Program-made: the position numbers and the translations under genes
Shown: in pieces, positions 9,884-20,600 of the stretch
Position numbering within the stretch: position 1 is the stretch's first letter
Layout: every line of letters begins with the position of its first letter
Assembly (NCBI GenBank): GCA_945883695.1
Contig: CAMCYK010000003.1
Coordinates: 1-64,000, forward strand
Direction of reading: 5' to 3'
Length of the DNA: 64,000 nucleotides
Source: Akkermansia muciniphila
GTDB lineage: Bacteria > Verrucomicrobiota > Verrucomicrobiia > Verrucomicrobiales > Akkermansiaceae
The notes under the pieces: model-generated
The model's input: the letters and a program-made list of their open reading frames with translations, nothing else
Database searches by the model: none
Told to the model about the DNA's origin: nothing

Positions 9884-10716
9884 GGCGCGGATCCCGAGAA
9901 CGAATAGACGACGATCACGTGCGCCACACTGAGGATGAGCAGCGAGTAGCTCAGCGGGATGTGGGTGAAAAGCCAGACGCGCAGCGTGAACTGGAGCGAA
10001 TACTGGTAATCGAGCAGATGCTTCCGTTCGGCGAGATCCCTCAGCTTGTCCAGCAACTCGCCTTCGGCCTTCTTGGCGTAGCGCCCGATCTCATCGAACT
10101 GGGAGCGGTGCGCCGCCTGGGGAGCCCGGGAACTCCGCAGGTGCGCTCCGAAGTTGGCGGGCCTCGTGAAAAACAGCCCGAGTTTCCCGGTGTAGAAGTC
10201 CGCGATCACCGGCGATGTCTGACCGTCCACACCCGCCAGCACCAGCGCCTCCGCCTCCTCGCGGAGCCTGTTGCGGGCATGGGGGATCCGCTCGAACGGC
10301 GTCTCGAAACCCGCGTCGGTGAGGCGTTTCGGGAACGCGCGGCTGATCCAAAGCCCGATCACGCCGGTGACGAAGACGATGGCGAAGCACCCCGCGATGA
10401 TCTGGTTGAGCAGGCCGTGCGGCCATGAGAATCCGATGTGGATGAGAAAGAGGAATCCGGAGAGGATGCCGGCATACACGTGGAGTTGAAGCCAGGTGCT
10501 GACGCCGCCCATGCGGAGAAAGGGGACCTTTTTACGGAGGTTGAAGAAGGTGAGGAAAAGCATCACCCCGAACAGAATCCAGCCGCTGAGGAAGGGGTGG
10601 CGCGGATAGAGCGGCGCGAATTTCACGTAAGCCACGACCAGCCCGGCCACCGCCAAGGTGGTAAGCAAGGTGCCTGCGAGACGACGGCGGACCAGTTCTA
10701 TTTCCTTTTTAGCCAA
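9880..10716 (-). CDS. Integral membrane protein, cytochrome-b / ferric-reductase-like
   Basis: Several TM segments with conserved-looking His (LQLHVYAGILSGFLFLIHIGF; FTHIPLSYSLLILSVAHVIVV). A TTG start at 10716 fits operon overlap better than the track start 10821. Confidence 0.65.
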   Translation of the reverse strand: MAKKEIELVRRRLAGTLLTTLAVAGLVVAYVKFAPLYPRHPFLSGWILFGVMLFLTFFNLRKKVPFLRMGGVSTWLQLHVYAGILSGFLFLIHIGFSWPHGLLNQIIAGCFAIVFVTGVIGLWISRAFPKRLTDAGFETPFERIPHARNRLREEAEALVLAGVDGQTSPVIADFYTGKLGLFFTRPANFGAHLRSSRAPQAAHRSQFDEIGRYAKKAEGELLDKLRDLAERKHLLDYQYSLQFTLRVWLFTHIPLSYSLLILSVAHVIVVYSFSGSAP

Positions 10717-12455
10717 TGGGCGAGCGGGGTGATTCGGGTAAGGTCGGTGCGGCTGAGCGCGTCGTGCGGGCAGGCGTTCACGCAGGCGGGGCCGCTTTTC
10801 TGCTCCACGCAGAAGTCGCACTTGGTGGCCGCGAGAATGGGTTGGAACTCCTCGTCCACCAGGAACTCGCCCTTTTGCGAGCGTATCTCGACCATCCGGA
10901 TCGAGTCATAGGGGCAGTTGTTCGCACATGCGGTGCAGCCGATGCAGGTGGCGGGGTTGATGACCACCTCGCCGCCGAAGCTGGTGCGGTGGATCGCGCC
11001 GGTGGGGCAGCCGATCATGCAGACCGGATCGACGCAATGCATGCACGCGTTGGCGATCATCAGGTTGCCGATCATCGGCCCGTGGCGGAGGAAGCGGGGG
11101 TTGCCGTCGTGGGTGGCGGCGCAGGCCCGGACGCAGTCGTCGCAGCGGGTGCAGCGATCCATGTCGATCACCATGGCCTTGGTGCCGTTGAGGAAACGGT
11201 TCTCCGCCATGAATTCCATGAGGCGGGCCGGGGGCGCTTCACCATCCTCGCTGATCCCCGGGTCGCCAACCTTCGGCAAACGGGCCGGACCGAACACATT
11301 TTCAACCCACCCGAGGTTCGCGAATTTCTCCAGCGCGGCGGTGGGTATGAAAATGAGGTGGGCGTAGCCAAGCGAGCGGAGGGTGTGGACGGATTGCAGG
11401 CCCTCGTCGGAGTTCTTCCAATGGTTGGCGATTTCCCCGAAGCCGAACATGCTGCCCGGGCCGATGTAGTTGAGCGTCCGCTCCCCGCTGCCGAACTTCT
11501 GGCTGACGCGGCAGAAGCCGGCGCGGATCATGTGGATGCCATTCAGGTATTCGCCTTCCCTGACGATGAGCGGCTCGTTGTCGGACGTGGATGAACCGCC
11601 GTCCTTGGCCAACCGCTTGTAGATGCCGGACCAGTTGTAATCGCCGTGGGTTTCCAACTGGGCCTCGGTGCAAAGCTCCCCGTAACTCGCCTCGTCGAGG
11701 TGGCTGAAAAGCGGGTGGTGGCTGAGAAAAGACTTCAGCGAGTTCTCCCGGTAGATCTCGTCGATCCTCGCCTTCAGCGCGGGATCGTATTTCATGATGT
11801 CGCGCAGACCTTCCCAACTGAACTCGAGCAGGCGGGTGTCCGGCAAGGCCGCGACGATTGTCCTGGTGCGCGGCATGCGGCTCAGCGCGGAGATTTCCCC
11901 GAACATGCTGCCCGCGCCCATCTTTTCGGTGTGTGAGCCGGAAACAATGCGCGGGTAATCATAAAGGTAAACGGACCTGCGGCCGTTGCCGGAGAAATCC
12001 TTGCCATCATCACCTGCGAAGGGCGAGCGCCCCCGCCGGCCTTCCGGCTCCGGGTTGTTGGTCCAAAGCTGCGCGAAGCGGGAGACGAAACTTCTCTTGA
12101 CGCTCGGCGCACGGCCGAGGAGGCGGGGATCAATCTCAGGCCGGATGACGACCTCCACCTCGCCGGCAAGCACGAGGTAAGCGGAGGTTCCGTAGTCACC
12201 CTTCCTGATGACGATCTCGCCCGGTGAGAAATCGCGCACGGCGGAGTCGTATCTCAGGATTTCGCGGAGCGGGGTTCCGGAGGGAAACCGGGAGGCATCC
12301 ATGCTGGCGAACGGCTCCGATGCGAGAAGCATGTCCAGCGTGGCCTCGTCCATTTCGGGATCGAGCGGGTCGCCCCAGCGCTGGGGCCGGGCCGCCAGGC
12401 TGACGAGGTTCGCGAGGTTGGTTTCGGATTGCACCATGGCTGGGGTTTCAGGCAT
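10698..12455 (-). CDS. Two cyclic-nucleotide-binding-like domains fused to a four-[4Fe-4S] ferredoxin domain (HybA/DmsB-like)
   Basis: SMFGEISALSRMPRTRTIVA phosphate-binding-cassette motif plus a second cNBD-like region (GSMFGFGEIANHW). C-term CTRCDDCVRAC, CMHCVDPVCMIGC, CIGCTACANNC, CDFCVEQKSGPACVNAC. Confidence 0.85.
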   Translation of the reverse strand: MPETPAMVQSETNLANLVSLAARPQRWGDPLDPEMDEATLDMLLASEPFASMDASRFPSGTPLREILRYDSAVRDFSPGEIVIRKGDYGTSAYLVLAGEVEVVIRPEIDPRLLGRAPSVKRSFVSRFAQLWTNNPEPEGRRGRSPFAGDDGKDFSGNGRRSVYLYDYPRIVSGSHTEKMGAGSMFGEISALSRMPRTRTIVAALPDTRLLEFSWEGLRDIMKYDPALKARIDEIYRENSLKSFLSHHPLFSHLDEASYGELCTEAQLETHGDYNWSGIYKRLAKDGGSSTSDNEPLIVREGEYLNGIHMIRAGFCRVSQKFGSGERTLNYIGPGSMFGFGEIANHWKNSDEGLQSVHTLRSLGYAHLIFIPTAALEKFANLGWVENVFGPARLPKVGDPGISEDGEAPPARLMEFMAENRFLNGTKAMVIDMDRCTRCDDCVRACAATHDGNPRFLRHGPMIGNLMIANACMHCVDPVCMIGCPTGAIHRTSFGGEVVINPATCIGCTACANNCPYDSIRMVEIRSQKGEFLVDEEFQPILAATKCDFCVEQKSGPACVNACPHDALSRTDLTRITPLAHWLKRK

Positions 12456-13797
12456 CAAGCACCATTCTCCCATTGGGTCGGCAGATACAGGCAAGGCAGC
12501 TGCCTTCCTCCGGCTCATCGCCGGGTTCGCCGATGTATTCGACATGGCCATCCTTGATCGCCACCTTGCAGCTCCCGCAGCCCCCCGAACGGCAACCCGC
12601 GTCGATGGTGGTGATCCCGTTGGCTTCGGCGAAATCCAGCAGATTCGCCACGGTGGGATCCCACATGAGTTTTTTGCCGGTGCGGGCGAACTCGATCTCC
12701 ACCAGCGACTGGCTTTCCTTGTCCGGTTTGCCCGCGGGCTCTTTCGGTTTGGTGCTCACGGTCGCGGGGCCGAACGCCTCGAACTTCACGTCCTTCTTCG
12801 GAACTCCCCATTCGTAAAGCCCGCTCACGAGGCTGTCCATGAACGGGCCGGGGCCGCACAGGTAGTATTCGTAATTGCTGGACGGCAGGACCTGCTTCAG
12901 CAGATCCACCGTGACCCGGCTCTGGTGGTTGAAATTCGTTCCCGCCGCATCTCCCTCGAAAGGACGGCTGTAGCAGATATGGAGCCGCATGTTCGGGTTC
13001 TTCTTCTGCAACTCGATCACCTCGTCCCGGAACATGTGGTCCGCGCTGTTGCGGCAGCCGAAAAAGAAATAGATCTCCCGCGGATCCCTGGTGTGGGCGA
13101 GCACCCGCGCCATGGCCAGCATGGGGGTGATGCCGATGCCGCCCGAGATCAGGACGACCGGTCGATCCATCTCCACATCGAGGTAGAATTTCCCGGAGGG
13201 CGCCTTCACGTCCACGATGTCGCCTTCCTTCACCTGGTCCGCGAAATGGTTGGAAACCGCACCCGGCGATCCGTCGGCGCGGACGTAGCGTTTGATGGTC
13301 ACCCGGTAATGGGTGTCGCTGATCGAACCGTCCGAAAGCGAGTAGCACCGCACCAGGGGCTTCGGCTCATTCGGGAATTTGAACTCGAAGGTGAGATATT
13401 GACCGGGCTTGAACGGCGGCAACCGCCTGCCGTTGTGGGGCGTGAGGTAGAAGGAATAGGTGTCCTCGCATTCCTCCACTTTCCGGGCGACGGTGAACTT
13501 CCGGTAGCCGTTCCACGCCACCTCGGGCGCGGCCTGGGCCTTCAGGTTCAGCAGTTCGATTTTCTTCCCCAGCGCGGCGAGTTCCAGGCGGCTTCGTTGG
13601 GACTCGAACGCGTGGCGACGGGCGGCCGCCCACCATTGTGTGGCGATGTAGCCGAACATGAGCGCCACCCCGCCCGCACCGACGATGAGGGCGGGATCCG
13701 AGAAGACGGGGGACGGGAGCAGGGTCTCGGGGTTCACATTCTTGGAGGTGCGGATGACTGGCGTCCGAGCCGGATTTCGCAATTGCTTCGAGGGCAC
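12448..13797 (-). CDS. FAD/NAD(P)-binding oxidoreductase with C-terminal 2Fe-2S ferredoxin domain
   Basis: Ferredoxin-NAD(P) reductase motifs RCYSLSDGS, VVLISGGIGITPMLAMA; 2Fe-2S motif CRSGGCGSCKVAIKDG...GSCLACIC; N-terminal hydrophobic segment. Confidence 0.85.
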   Translation of the reverse strand: MPSKQLRNPARTPVIRTSKNVNPETLLPSPVFSDPALIVGAGGVALMFGYIATQWWAAARRHAFESQRSRLELAALGKKIELLNLKAQAAPEVAWNGYRKFTVARKVEECEDTYSFYLTPHNGRRLPPFKPGQYLTFEFKFPNEPKPLVRCYSLSDGSISDTHYRVTIKRYVRADGSPGAVSNHFADQVKEGDIVDVKAPSGKFYLDVEMDRPVVLISGGIGITPMLAMARVLAHTRDPREIYFFFGCRNSADHMFRDEVIELQKKNPNMRLHICYSRPFEGDAAGTNFNHQSRVTVDLLKQVLPSSNYEYYLCGPGPFMDSLVSGLYEWGVPKKDVKFEAFGPATVSTKPKEPAGKPDKESQSLVEIEFARTGKKLMWDPTVANLLDFAEANGITTIDAGCRSGGCGSCKVAIKDGHVEYIGEPGDEPEEGSCLACICRPNGRMVLDA

Positions 13798-14005
13798 CGC
13801 CCTCCCTTGAGGGTAGAAATATTAACTTCTTTTTCCTTATGAGAAAGATCAAATCGGGGGAGCCCCGTCAACCCCCACTTCGGCAAGGCGGCGGCACCCC
13901 CTGTCTGTCAGGAGGTCCGGAGGCCCTGCCCGCCCCGCTTCGCGGCCCGCGGTTCAGGTGAATCGACTTGCCAGAATGAGGCCTGAAACGTTAGGAAGTC
14001 CTCAA

Positions 14006-15139
14006 ATGCGGGGAGGCTTTCAATTTATTGCGGCTGTGGTCTCGCTCTGTTTTCCGCAGGCCGCCCCGGCCGAACCGGCCGGCGCGTCGAGGGTGCTGGG
14101 TTCCGGATCCTGCGCCACGAGCGGTTGCCACGGCGGCGCGGGGCCGAACCGCGGGGCTTATCATATCTGGAAACGCGCCGATCCGCACTTCAAGGCTTCC
14201 GCGACTTTGACGAACGGGCAATCCAAGGCGATGGCGCGAAAGCTGGGGATTGCGAGTGCCGCGGAATCGGCAAGTTGCACCGTTTGCCACGCGCCGATGC
14301 GGAATGTGGAGCCTGCGCTGTTTGCGCCCTCCGGGAAGGACCAGGCCCAGGAGGATTTCTCCTGCGCGAACTGCCATGGCGGCGCCGAGGACTGGATCCT
14401 CTCGCACACCCGCCCCGAATATCCGAGGGCGGCTCTGGTAAAGCTGGGGATGCGGCCGTTGGAAAGCGCCTACCAGCGGGCGAACAGCTGCGTCGCCTGC
14501 CACCAGAACCTGAGCGACGATCTCGTGAAAGCGAACCATCCGCCGCTGATCTTCGAACTCGACGGTCTGCTGGTCGAGCAACCCAAGCATTGGCGCGAGG
14601 ACAAGGAGTTCTCCCACGCGAAGACCTGGCTCGTCGGCCAGGCGGTGGCGTTGCGCGAGACCGCGGCGCAGGCGGCCCGCGAGCCCGGCGATCGGAGAAA
14701 CGCGGAGATCGAGGCGATCAAGGAGCTGCTGTCTGCGAGCGCCACCGGCTGGGACGGCGGCGCGGGAGCGGATCTCGTCCGTGCGGCGGATGACTTCGCG
14801 AGACGGATTTCCGACGCGCCGATGACTTCCGCGCAAGCACGCTCGGCGCTCGACCGGCTCATGGGAAACCGGAAACCCTTCGAGATCGGCGCCTTCGGAA
14901 CGGTTGCGGATGAATACCGCATGTGGGCGGTCGGCTACTACGCGGAGCGCGTGGCGCTGGCGATCGACCGGCTGAACCAATCCCTCGTCTTGTCCGGCCA
15001 GAAAGCCGTGGTCGCCGAGGAAGCGCTCGACGGGCTGTTCAAGGCCGCGAAGCCGCCGAAGTGCTTTGACGCGGATGTGGCTGAACACTTTGTCAGGAAG
15101 CTCGATGGCCTGGCAAAATCCAACCCGGGTGCCGAATAA
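14006..15139 (+). CDS. Secreted c554-like multiheme cytochrome c
   Basis: Signal peptide MRGGFQFIAAVVSLCFPQAAPAEPA; CATSGCH (CX4CH), CTVCH, CANCH, CVACH. Confidence 0.8.
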   Translation: MRGGFQFIAAVVSLCFPQAAPAEPAGASRVLGSGSCATSGCHGGAGPNRGAYHIWKRADPHFKASATLTNGQSKAMARKLGIASAAESASCTVCHAPMRNVEPALFAPSGKDQAQEDFSCANCHGGAEDWILSHTRPEYPRAALVKLGMRPLESAYQRANSCVACHQNLSDDLVKANHPPLIFELDGLLVEQPKHWREDKEFSHAKTWLVGQAVALRETAAQAAREPGDRRNAEIEAIKELLSASATGWDGGAGADLVRAADDFARRISDAPMTSAQARSALDRLMGNRKPFEIGAFGTVADEYRMWAVGYYAERVALAIDRLNQSLVLSGQKAVVAEEALDGLFKAAKPPKCFDADVAEHFVRKLDGLAKSNPGAE

Positions 15140-15175
15140 TCACCAGGTTCCTCAATCCATGGAAGTTCCGAGGAA

Positions 15176-17650
15176 ATGACCGGCGGATTTTTCAAAACAG
15201 GCCGGCGGCTTGCGTTTTCCTGCGCGGGCGTGCTGCTGACGACCTGCTATCATCCGCCGCACAAGCGGACAGCGGGGTTGGATCCCGAGCCCGGCCAGCA
15301 GCGCCCCGACCGCCTGACCGCGCATCAACTCCGCGCCGAGACCGTGCCGGATAGCCCGGAGTCGTTTTCTCCGGACGCAGGGGTGCCATTCGACCGCGAG
15401 CCGCCGCCACCCAATCACGAGCTCAAGGCAGCGACCCTTGTCACGGAGGAGGCACCGCTGCGGCCTGCCGATTTCAATCCCGATCCGGGGGGCGCGGGCG
15501 CGCCGGACCCGGCCGCTTCCGTGAAGGCGGGCGATGCTCCGAACCCTCCGGGCGACGGCGCGGACGCGGAGGGTTCGGGGCGGTTCTTCGAGGACGACCT
15601 GGGCACCGGCGACGACCGCTTTTTCCCCCGTGATGCCGGCGTGCCGAAGGAATCCCGCAGATACTTCCCGGAGAGCCCGAAGATCCCGGACGATTTGAGC
15701 CTTCCGCGCCTCGGGGTGACGGGCCGCGAACTGGAATTCACGTTGGTCGAGGAGGTGGAGGATCTCTACGAGCCGGAAATCCCCGGCGCGCTGCTGCTGC
15801 CACGCAAGGACGTCCGCTACGAGGAGCGCATCTACGAGCACTGGCACGCGGGGCATCACGATCACGTCGAATACCCCGACCACACCAAGCCGGTCGAGAA
15901 CCGCTACCTCGTCCCGCCCGGCAGATGGGACCGCTACGAGGATCCCAAGCTCGCGGAAACGCCCTACGAGGAGAGAACCCCCTACCTGTGGCACCCCTAC
16001 TACCAGAGCAAGCTCAAGGGGGACATCCCGATCTACGGCCAGGAATACTTCGCGTCGCTCACCTTCCAGAACATCACCGAACTCGAGTTGCATGACATCC
16101 CGATCCCGTCCGGCGTCAGCACCGCGCGGCCGTTCAGTTCCGAGTTTTACGGGCGTGGCGATCAGGAGGTCGTGGTCACGAACACCAGCCTGACGCTCGA
16201 CATCTTCCGCGGGGAAACTTCGTTCAAGCCGGTGGAGTGGATGTTCCGCATCCAGCCCGTGTTCAACACGAACTACATTTCCGGTTACGAAGCGGGCGTG
16301 CTCTCGGCCGATCCCCGTGGCCTCGGCGTCGGCACGAACCCGCCGCCGGCCTTCGGTGGCAACCCCAGCCTCGCCAGCCCCGGAGAGATCGATTTTTTCC
16401 TCGATCCGTTGCTGTTCCCCGCCAGATCCGACTTCCACGACACGCGGGCGACCGACCGCTTCGAGAACCGCTTGGCCCTGCAGCAGTTCTTCTTCGAGAC
16501 CCATCTGCTGGATCTCACGGAAAACTACGACTTCGCCGCGCTGCGGGTTGGAACTCAGATCTTCAACGCGGATTTCCGCGGCCACGTCTTTTTCGAGTCG
16601 AACTGGGGTTACCGCATGTTCGGTAACTTTGCCAAGAACCGCCTGCAGTACAACATCGCGCTGTTCGATCTTTTCGAAAAGGAATCCTTCTCCGAGTTGA
16701 ACACGTGGGAAGACCGTGAGCAGAGCGTGTTCGTGGCGAACCTCTATTGCCAGGATTTCATGTTCGAGGGCTACACCGCGCAGGTCAGTTTCCTCGCGAA
16801 CTGGGACGACGGCGGGGGCGGCCTCACCTACGACAGCGCGGGTAACGTCGTCCGCCCCGCCCCCATCGGCACCATCGCCCCGCACCAGCTTGAGGCCTAC
16901 TATCTCGGTTGGAACGGAGAGGGCCACATCGGCCGCGCGAACATCAGCCACTCTCTCTACCATGTCTTCGGCGAGGACGAACTGAACGGCATTGCCGGGC
17001 GCTCCGTTGACATCAGCGCATGGATGGCGGCGTTGGAGATCTCCGTGGACGTCGACTGGATGCGTCACAAGTTCACCTTGTTTTACGGATCGGGGGACAG
17101 CGACGCTACCGACAACACCGCGACCGGCTGGGACGCCATCGTCGACAATCCGAACTTCACCGGCGGCCCCTTCAGCTACTGGCAGAGGCAGGGCATGAAC
17201 CTCGGCGGGACGGCCGTCGCACTGAAGCAGCGCCTGAGCCTGATCCCCGACCTCAGCTCCAACAAGTTCCTCGGCCAGTCCAGCTTCGTGAACCCCGGCA
17301 TCTTCATCGCGGGTGTCGGCGAGGAATGGGAAATCACACCCAAGGCGCGGCTGTTCGCCAACCTGAACTACATGCTTTTCATGGAGACCGACGCGATCTC
17401 CACGGCGCTTGTCACCGATGAGATCGACCGGGAGATCGGCTGGGATCTCAGCTTCGGCGTGGAATACAGGCCTTTGCTCACGGACAACATCCGCCTCTCC
17501 GCGGGTCTCGGGATGCTGTTCCCCGGCGCGGGCTTCAAGGACATCTACCGGGTGTCCTCGCCCGGCGTCGCCGGTTTCACGGCGGCCAACGCCGAGGAGA
17601 TATCGGAAGTCCTTTACAGCGGATTCTTCGCGGCAAACATGACGTTCTGA
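15176..17650 (+). CDS. Outer-membrane beta-barrel protein (candidate porin of a porin-cytochrome conduit)
   Basis: N-terminal signal/lipobox-like VLLTTCYHPP; amphipathic strand pattern; ends in aromatic Phe (YSGFFAANMTF), typical of beta-barrel OMPs; next to multiheme cytochrome genes. Confidence 0.6.
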   Translation: MTGGFFKTGRRLAFSCAGVLLTTCYHPPHKRTAGLDPEPGQQRPDRLTAHQLRAETVPDSPESFSPDAGVPFDREPPPPNHELKAATLVTEEAPLRPADFNPDPGGAGAPDPAASVKAGDAPNPPGDGADAEGSGRFFEDDLGTGDDRFFPRDAGVPKESRRYFPESPKIPDDLSLPRLGVTGRELEFTLVEEVEDLYEPEIPGALLLPRKDVRYEERIYEHWHAGHHDHVEYPDHTKPVENRYLVPPGRWDRYEDPKLAETPYEERTPYLWHPYYQSKLKGDIPIYGQEYFASLTFQNITELELHDIPIPSGVSTARPFSSEFYGRGDQEVVVTNTSLTLDIFRGETSFKPVEWMFRIQPVFNTNYISGYEAGVLSADPRGLGVGTNPPPAFGGNPSLASPGEIDFFLDPLLFPARSDFHDTRATDRFENRLALQQFFFETHLLDLTENYDFAALRVGTQIFNADFRGHVFFESNWGYRMFGNFAKNRLQYNIALFDLFEKESFSELNTWEDREQSVFVANLYCQDFMFEGYTAQVSFLANWDDGGGGLTYDSAGNVVRPAPIGTIAPHQLEAYYLGWNGEGHIGRANISHSLYHVFGEDELNGIAGRSVDISAWMAALEISVDVDWMRHKFTLFYGSGDSDATDNTATGWDAIVDNPNFTGGPFSYWQRQGMNLGGTAVALKQRLSLIPDLSSNKFLGQSSFVNPGIFIAGVGEEWEITPKARLFANLNYMLFMETDAISTALVTDEIDREIGWDLSFGVEYRPLLTDNIRLSAGLGMLFPGAGFKDIYRVSSPGVAGFTAANAEEISEVLYSGFFAANMTF

Positions 17651-17652
17651 CG

Positions 17653-20600
17653 ATGACAAGTTCCAGAAATCATTCGTGGATCTGCTGCGCGCTGGTCGCC
17701 GCCTGTGCCGGCGTCATTCCCGCCCGTTCCCAGGACCAGCCGGCACCGTCAGTGGTCCGCGGAGGCCTGTTCGGGCCACCCATCGCCGCGCGGGAGACAC
17801 CCAGACCGGATGTCGCGATTCCGAAACCGAACAAGATCGACCAGTCTGTCGCGGCGATGTTGGCGAAAAGCAAAGGCTGCATCGAGTGCCACGAGAACAC
17901 CCACGACCCTCACGGCAGCGAGTTCGTCCGCCTCGGTTGCACCGACTGCCACGGCGGCGACCCCACTTCCGGCCTCACGATGAAGCAGGCGCACCCGATG
18001 CCTCTCAACCCGGTGTTCTTCGAGAGCGCCGCGAATCCCAGCGACAGCACCGTCCTGCTCAACCACGAGTCGCCCGGATTCATCAAGTTCGTGAACCCGG
18101 GTGATCTCCGCGTCGCGAAGGAAACCTGCGGCGGGTGCCACGCCGAATCCGTGGATCACGTGAACCACAGCATGATGCGCCACGGCGCGATGCTCTGGGG
18201 CGCGGCGGCCTACAACAATGGCGCGTATCCCGCGAAGGATTCGATTTTCGGCCAGGCCTACGGAGCCAACGGCGTGGCGCTCGCGCTGCAAAGCCCGGTC
18301 AAGGTCACTCCGGAGATGCAGAGAACCATGGGGATCGTGGACGCGATCTTCCCGCTTCCCCGCTTCAACATTTCACAGCCCGGCAACATCTTCCGCATTT
18401 TCGAAAAAGGCGGCAGCCGCCTCGCGGAGCTCGGCAACCCGGACCCCTTCGATCCGCCCGGCAGGCCGTTCCGCCGCCTCGGCGAGCGGGGCCTCGGCAC
18501 CTCGTCGCGGGTCGATCCCGTCATCATCGGCGCGCACAAGACCCGCCTTCACGATCCGTTGCTGGACTTCTTCGGATCGAACGACAGGCCCGGCGATTAC
18601 CGCTCGAGCGGCTGCACCGCCTGCCACGTGGTCTACGCCAACGACCGCTCGCCGTCGAATTCCGGCTGGTACAGCGCCTACGGCAACCAGGGACTTTCCT
18701 TCAACCCGGATCCGATGATCTCCAAGAAGGAAAAGGGCCATCCGATCGAACACAAGTTCACCCGGAGCATCCCCTCCAGCCAGTGCATGAACTGCCACAT
18801 GCACCAGGGCAACCTGTTCGTGAATCCTTATCTCGGATACACTTGGTGGGATCAGGAATCCGACGCGGAGTTCATGTATCCGAAAAAGCAGAAGAACCCC
18901 ACGGACGAGGAGATGGCGGAATCGCTGCGCCGCAACCCCGAGGCCGCCGCCGCCCGCGGGCTTTGGGGGAACGTGAATTTCCTGGAGAAATCCGCCGAGC
19001 TCAATCCCAAGCTCAAGGACACCCAGTTCGCCGATTACCACGGCCACGGCTGGATGTTCCGCGCCGTGTTCAAGAAGGACCGCGAGGGCAACCTGCTCAC
19101 GCTGGAGGGCGACAAGATCGACCACGCCGACAAGGACAAGTTCAAGAAGGCGGTCCACCTGAAGGACATCCACCTCGCGCTCGGCATGCAGTGCGTCGAT
19201 TGCCATTTCCTCAACGACGCCCATGGCAACGGCCTGCTTTATGTCGAGCCCCGCGCGGCCACCGCGATCATGTGCGTGGACTGCCACGGCACCGTCAGCG
19301 CCCGCGCGTCACTCGTCACCTCCGGCAAGGGTGGCACCCTCTCGAAGGACGGCAAGGTGGAGCCCGTCGATCTGCGGGAAAGCAACACGCCCTTCGGCCC
19401 GCGCTTCACCTGGAGCGCGGACGGCAAAAGCCTCATCCAGCAGTCTTCGATGGACCGGAATCTGAAGTGGGAGGTCCCGCAGACCCTCGACACGGTCGAT
19501 CCGGATTCCCGCGACTACAACATCATGAGCGCCTATGCGAAAACGCTGAAGCGCGACGGCAAGACATGGGGCGCGGTGCCGGCCGACAAGGCGGGTTGCG
19601 CGAAACAACTCGCCCACAGCAACGAGAACATGGACTGCCAGACCTGCCACAGCTCGTGGGCGACAAGCTGCTTCGGCTGCCACATCCCGATGGAGGCGAA
19701 CTACAAGATGGCGGCCAACAAGTTCGAGGGCACCACCTCGCGGAATTTCAGCTCCTACAACCCGCAGGTCGTTCGCGATGACGTCTTCATGCTGGGCATC
19801 GACAGCACCGCGAAGGACCACCGGCTCGCCGTGCTCCGTTCGTCGAGCGCGGTGGTCGTGGGTTCGCAGGGGCCGAACCGGGAGTGGTTCTACACCCAGC
19901 AGCAGACGGTTTCCTCCGAGGGCTATTCGGGCCAGGCGTTCAACCCGCACTTCGCGCACACCACCAGCGGTGTGGGCACCACGAAGAACTGCACGGACTG
20001 CCACCTTTCGCAGGACAACGACAACAACGCGATCATGACCCAGCTGCTTGGCTTCGGCACGGGCACGGTGAACTTTTTCGGAAGGTTCGCCTACGTCGGC
20101 ACGGACGACCACGGTCTCAGCGCGGTGGCATGGACGGAGCGTACGGAGCCCCAGGCGGCGATCGGCAGCCACCTGCACAAATACGCCTACCCGGACTTTT
20201 ACGAGCAGCACCTCGCGAACCAATCGATCCTCAAAACCTCCCACCACCACCACGCCAAGGGCGGCGCGGCGGATCTTCAGTTGCGCGGAGAATATCTTTA
20301 CGCGGCCCTGGGGAAAAGCGGCTTCGGGGTGTTCGACGTGGCGAACGTGGACAACAAGAACTTTTCCGAGCGCATCGTGACCACGCCGGTCTCCGCGCTG
20401 GGCCAGAAAACCTTTCTGAAATCGCCCCACGCCACCTCGATCACCCTTCCCAGCACCCTGATCAACGATCCGAAGCGCAAGCGCCTGCCCGCGAACGAGG
20501 AGCAGCCGATCGCGGATTACCACGGCTACGCATTTGTGACCGACCTCGAGGAAGGCCTGATCGTCGCGGACGTTGCGACCTTGCTGGATGGAAACCCGGC

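Noticed and set aside
8078-9907. 609-aa plus-strand ORF
   Set aside because: Antisense to the decaheme cytochrome, whose ten CXXCH motifs and TM helix clearly identify the coding strand.
13848-13852. Possible FNR half-site ATCAA in the divergent promoter of the conduit
   Set aside because: Left half (ATGAG) does not match TTGAT; a single half-site is not significant.
15152-17659. 835-aa minus-strand ORF
   Set aside because: Antisense to the OMP gene; no signal or motifs, GC-driven open frame.
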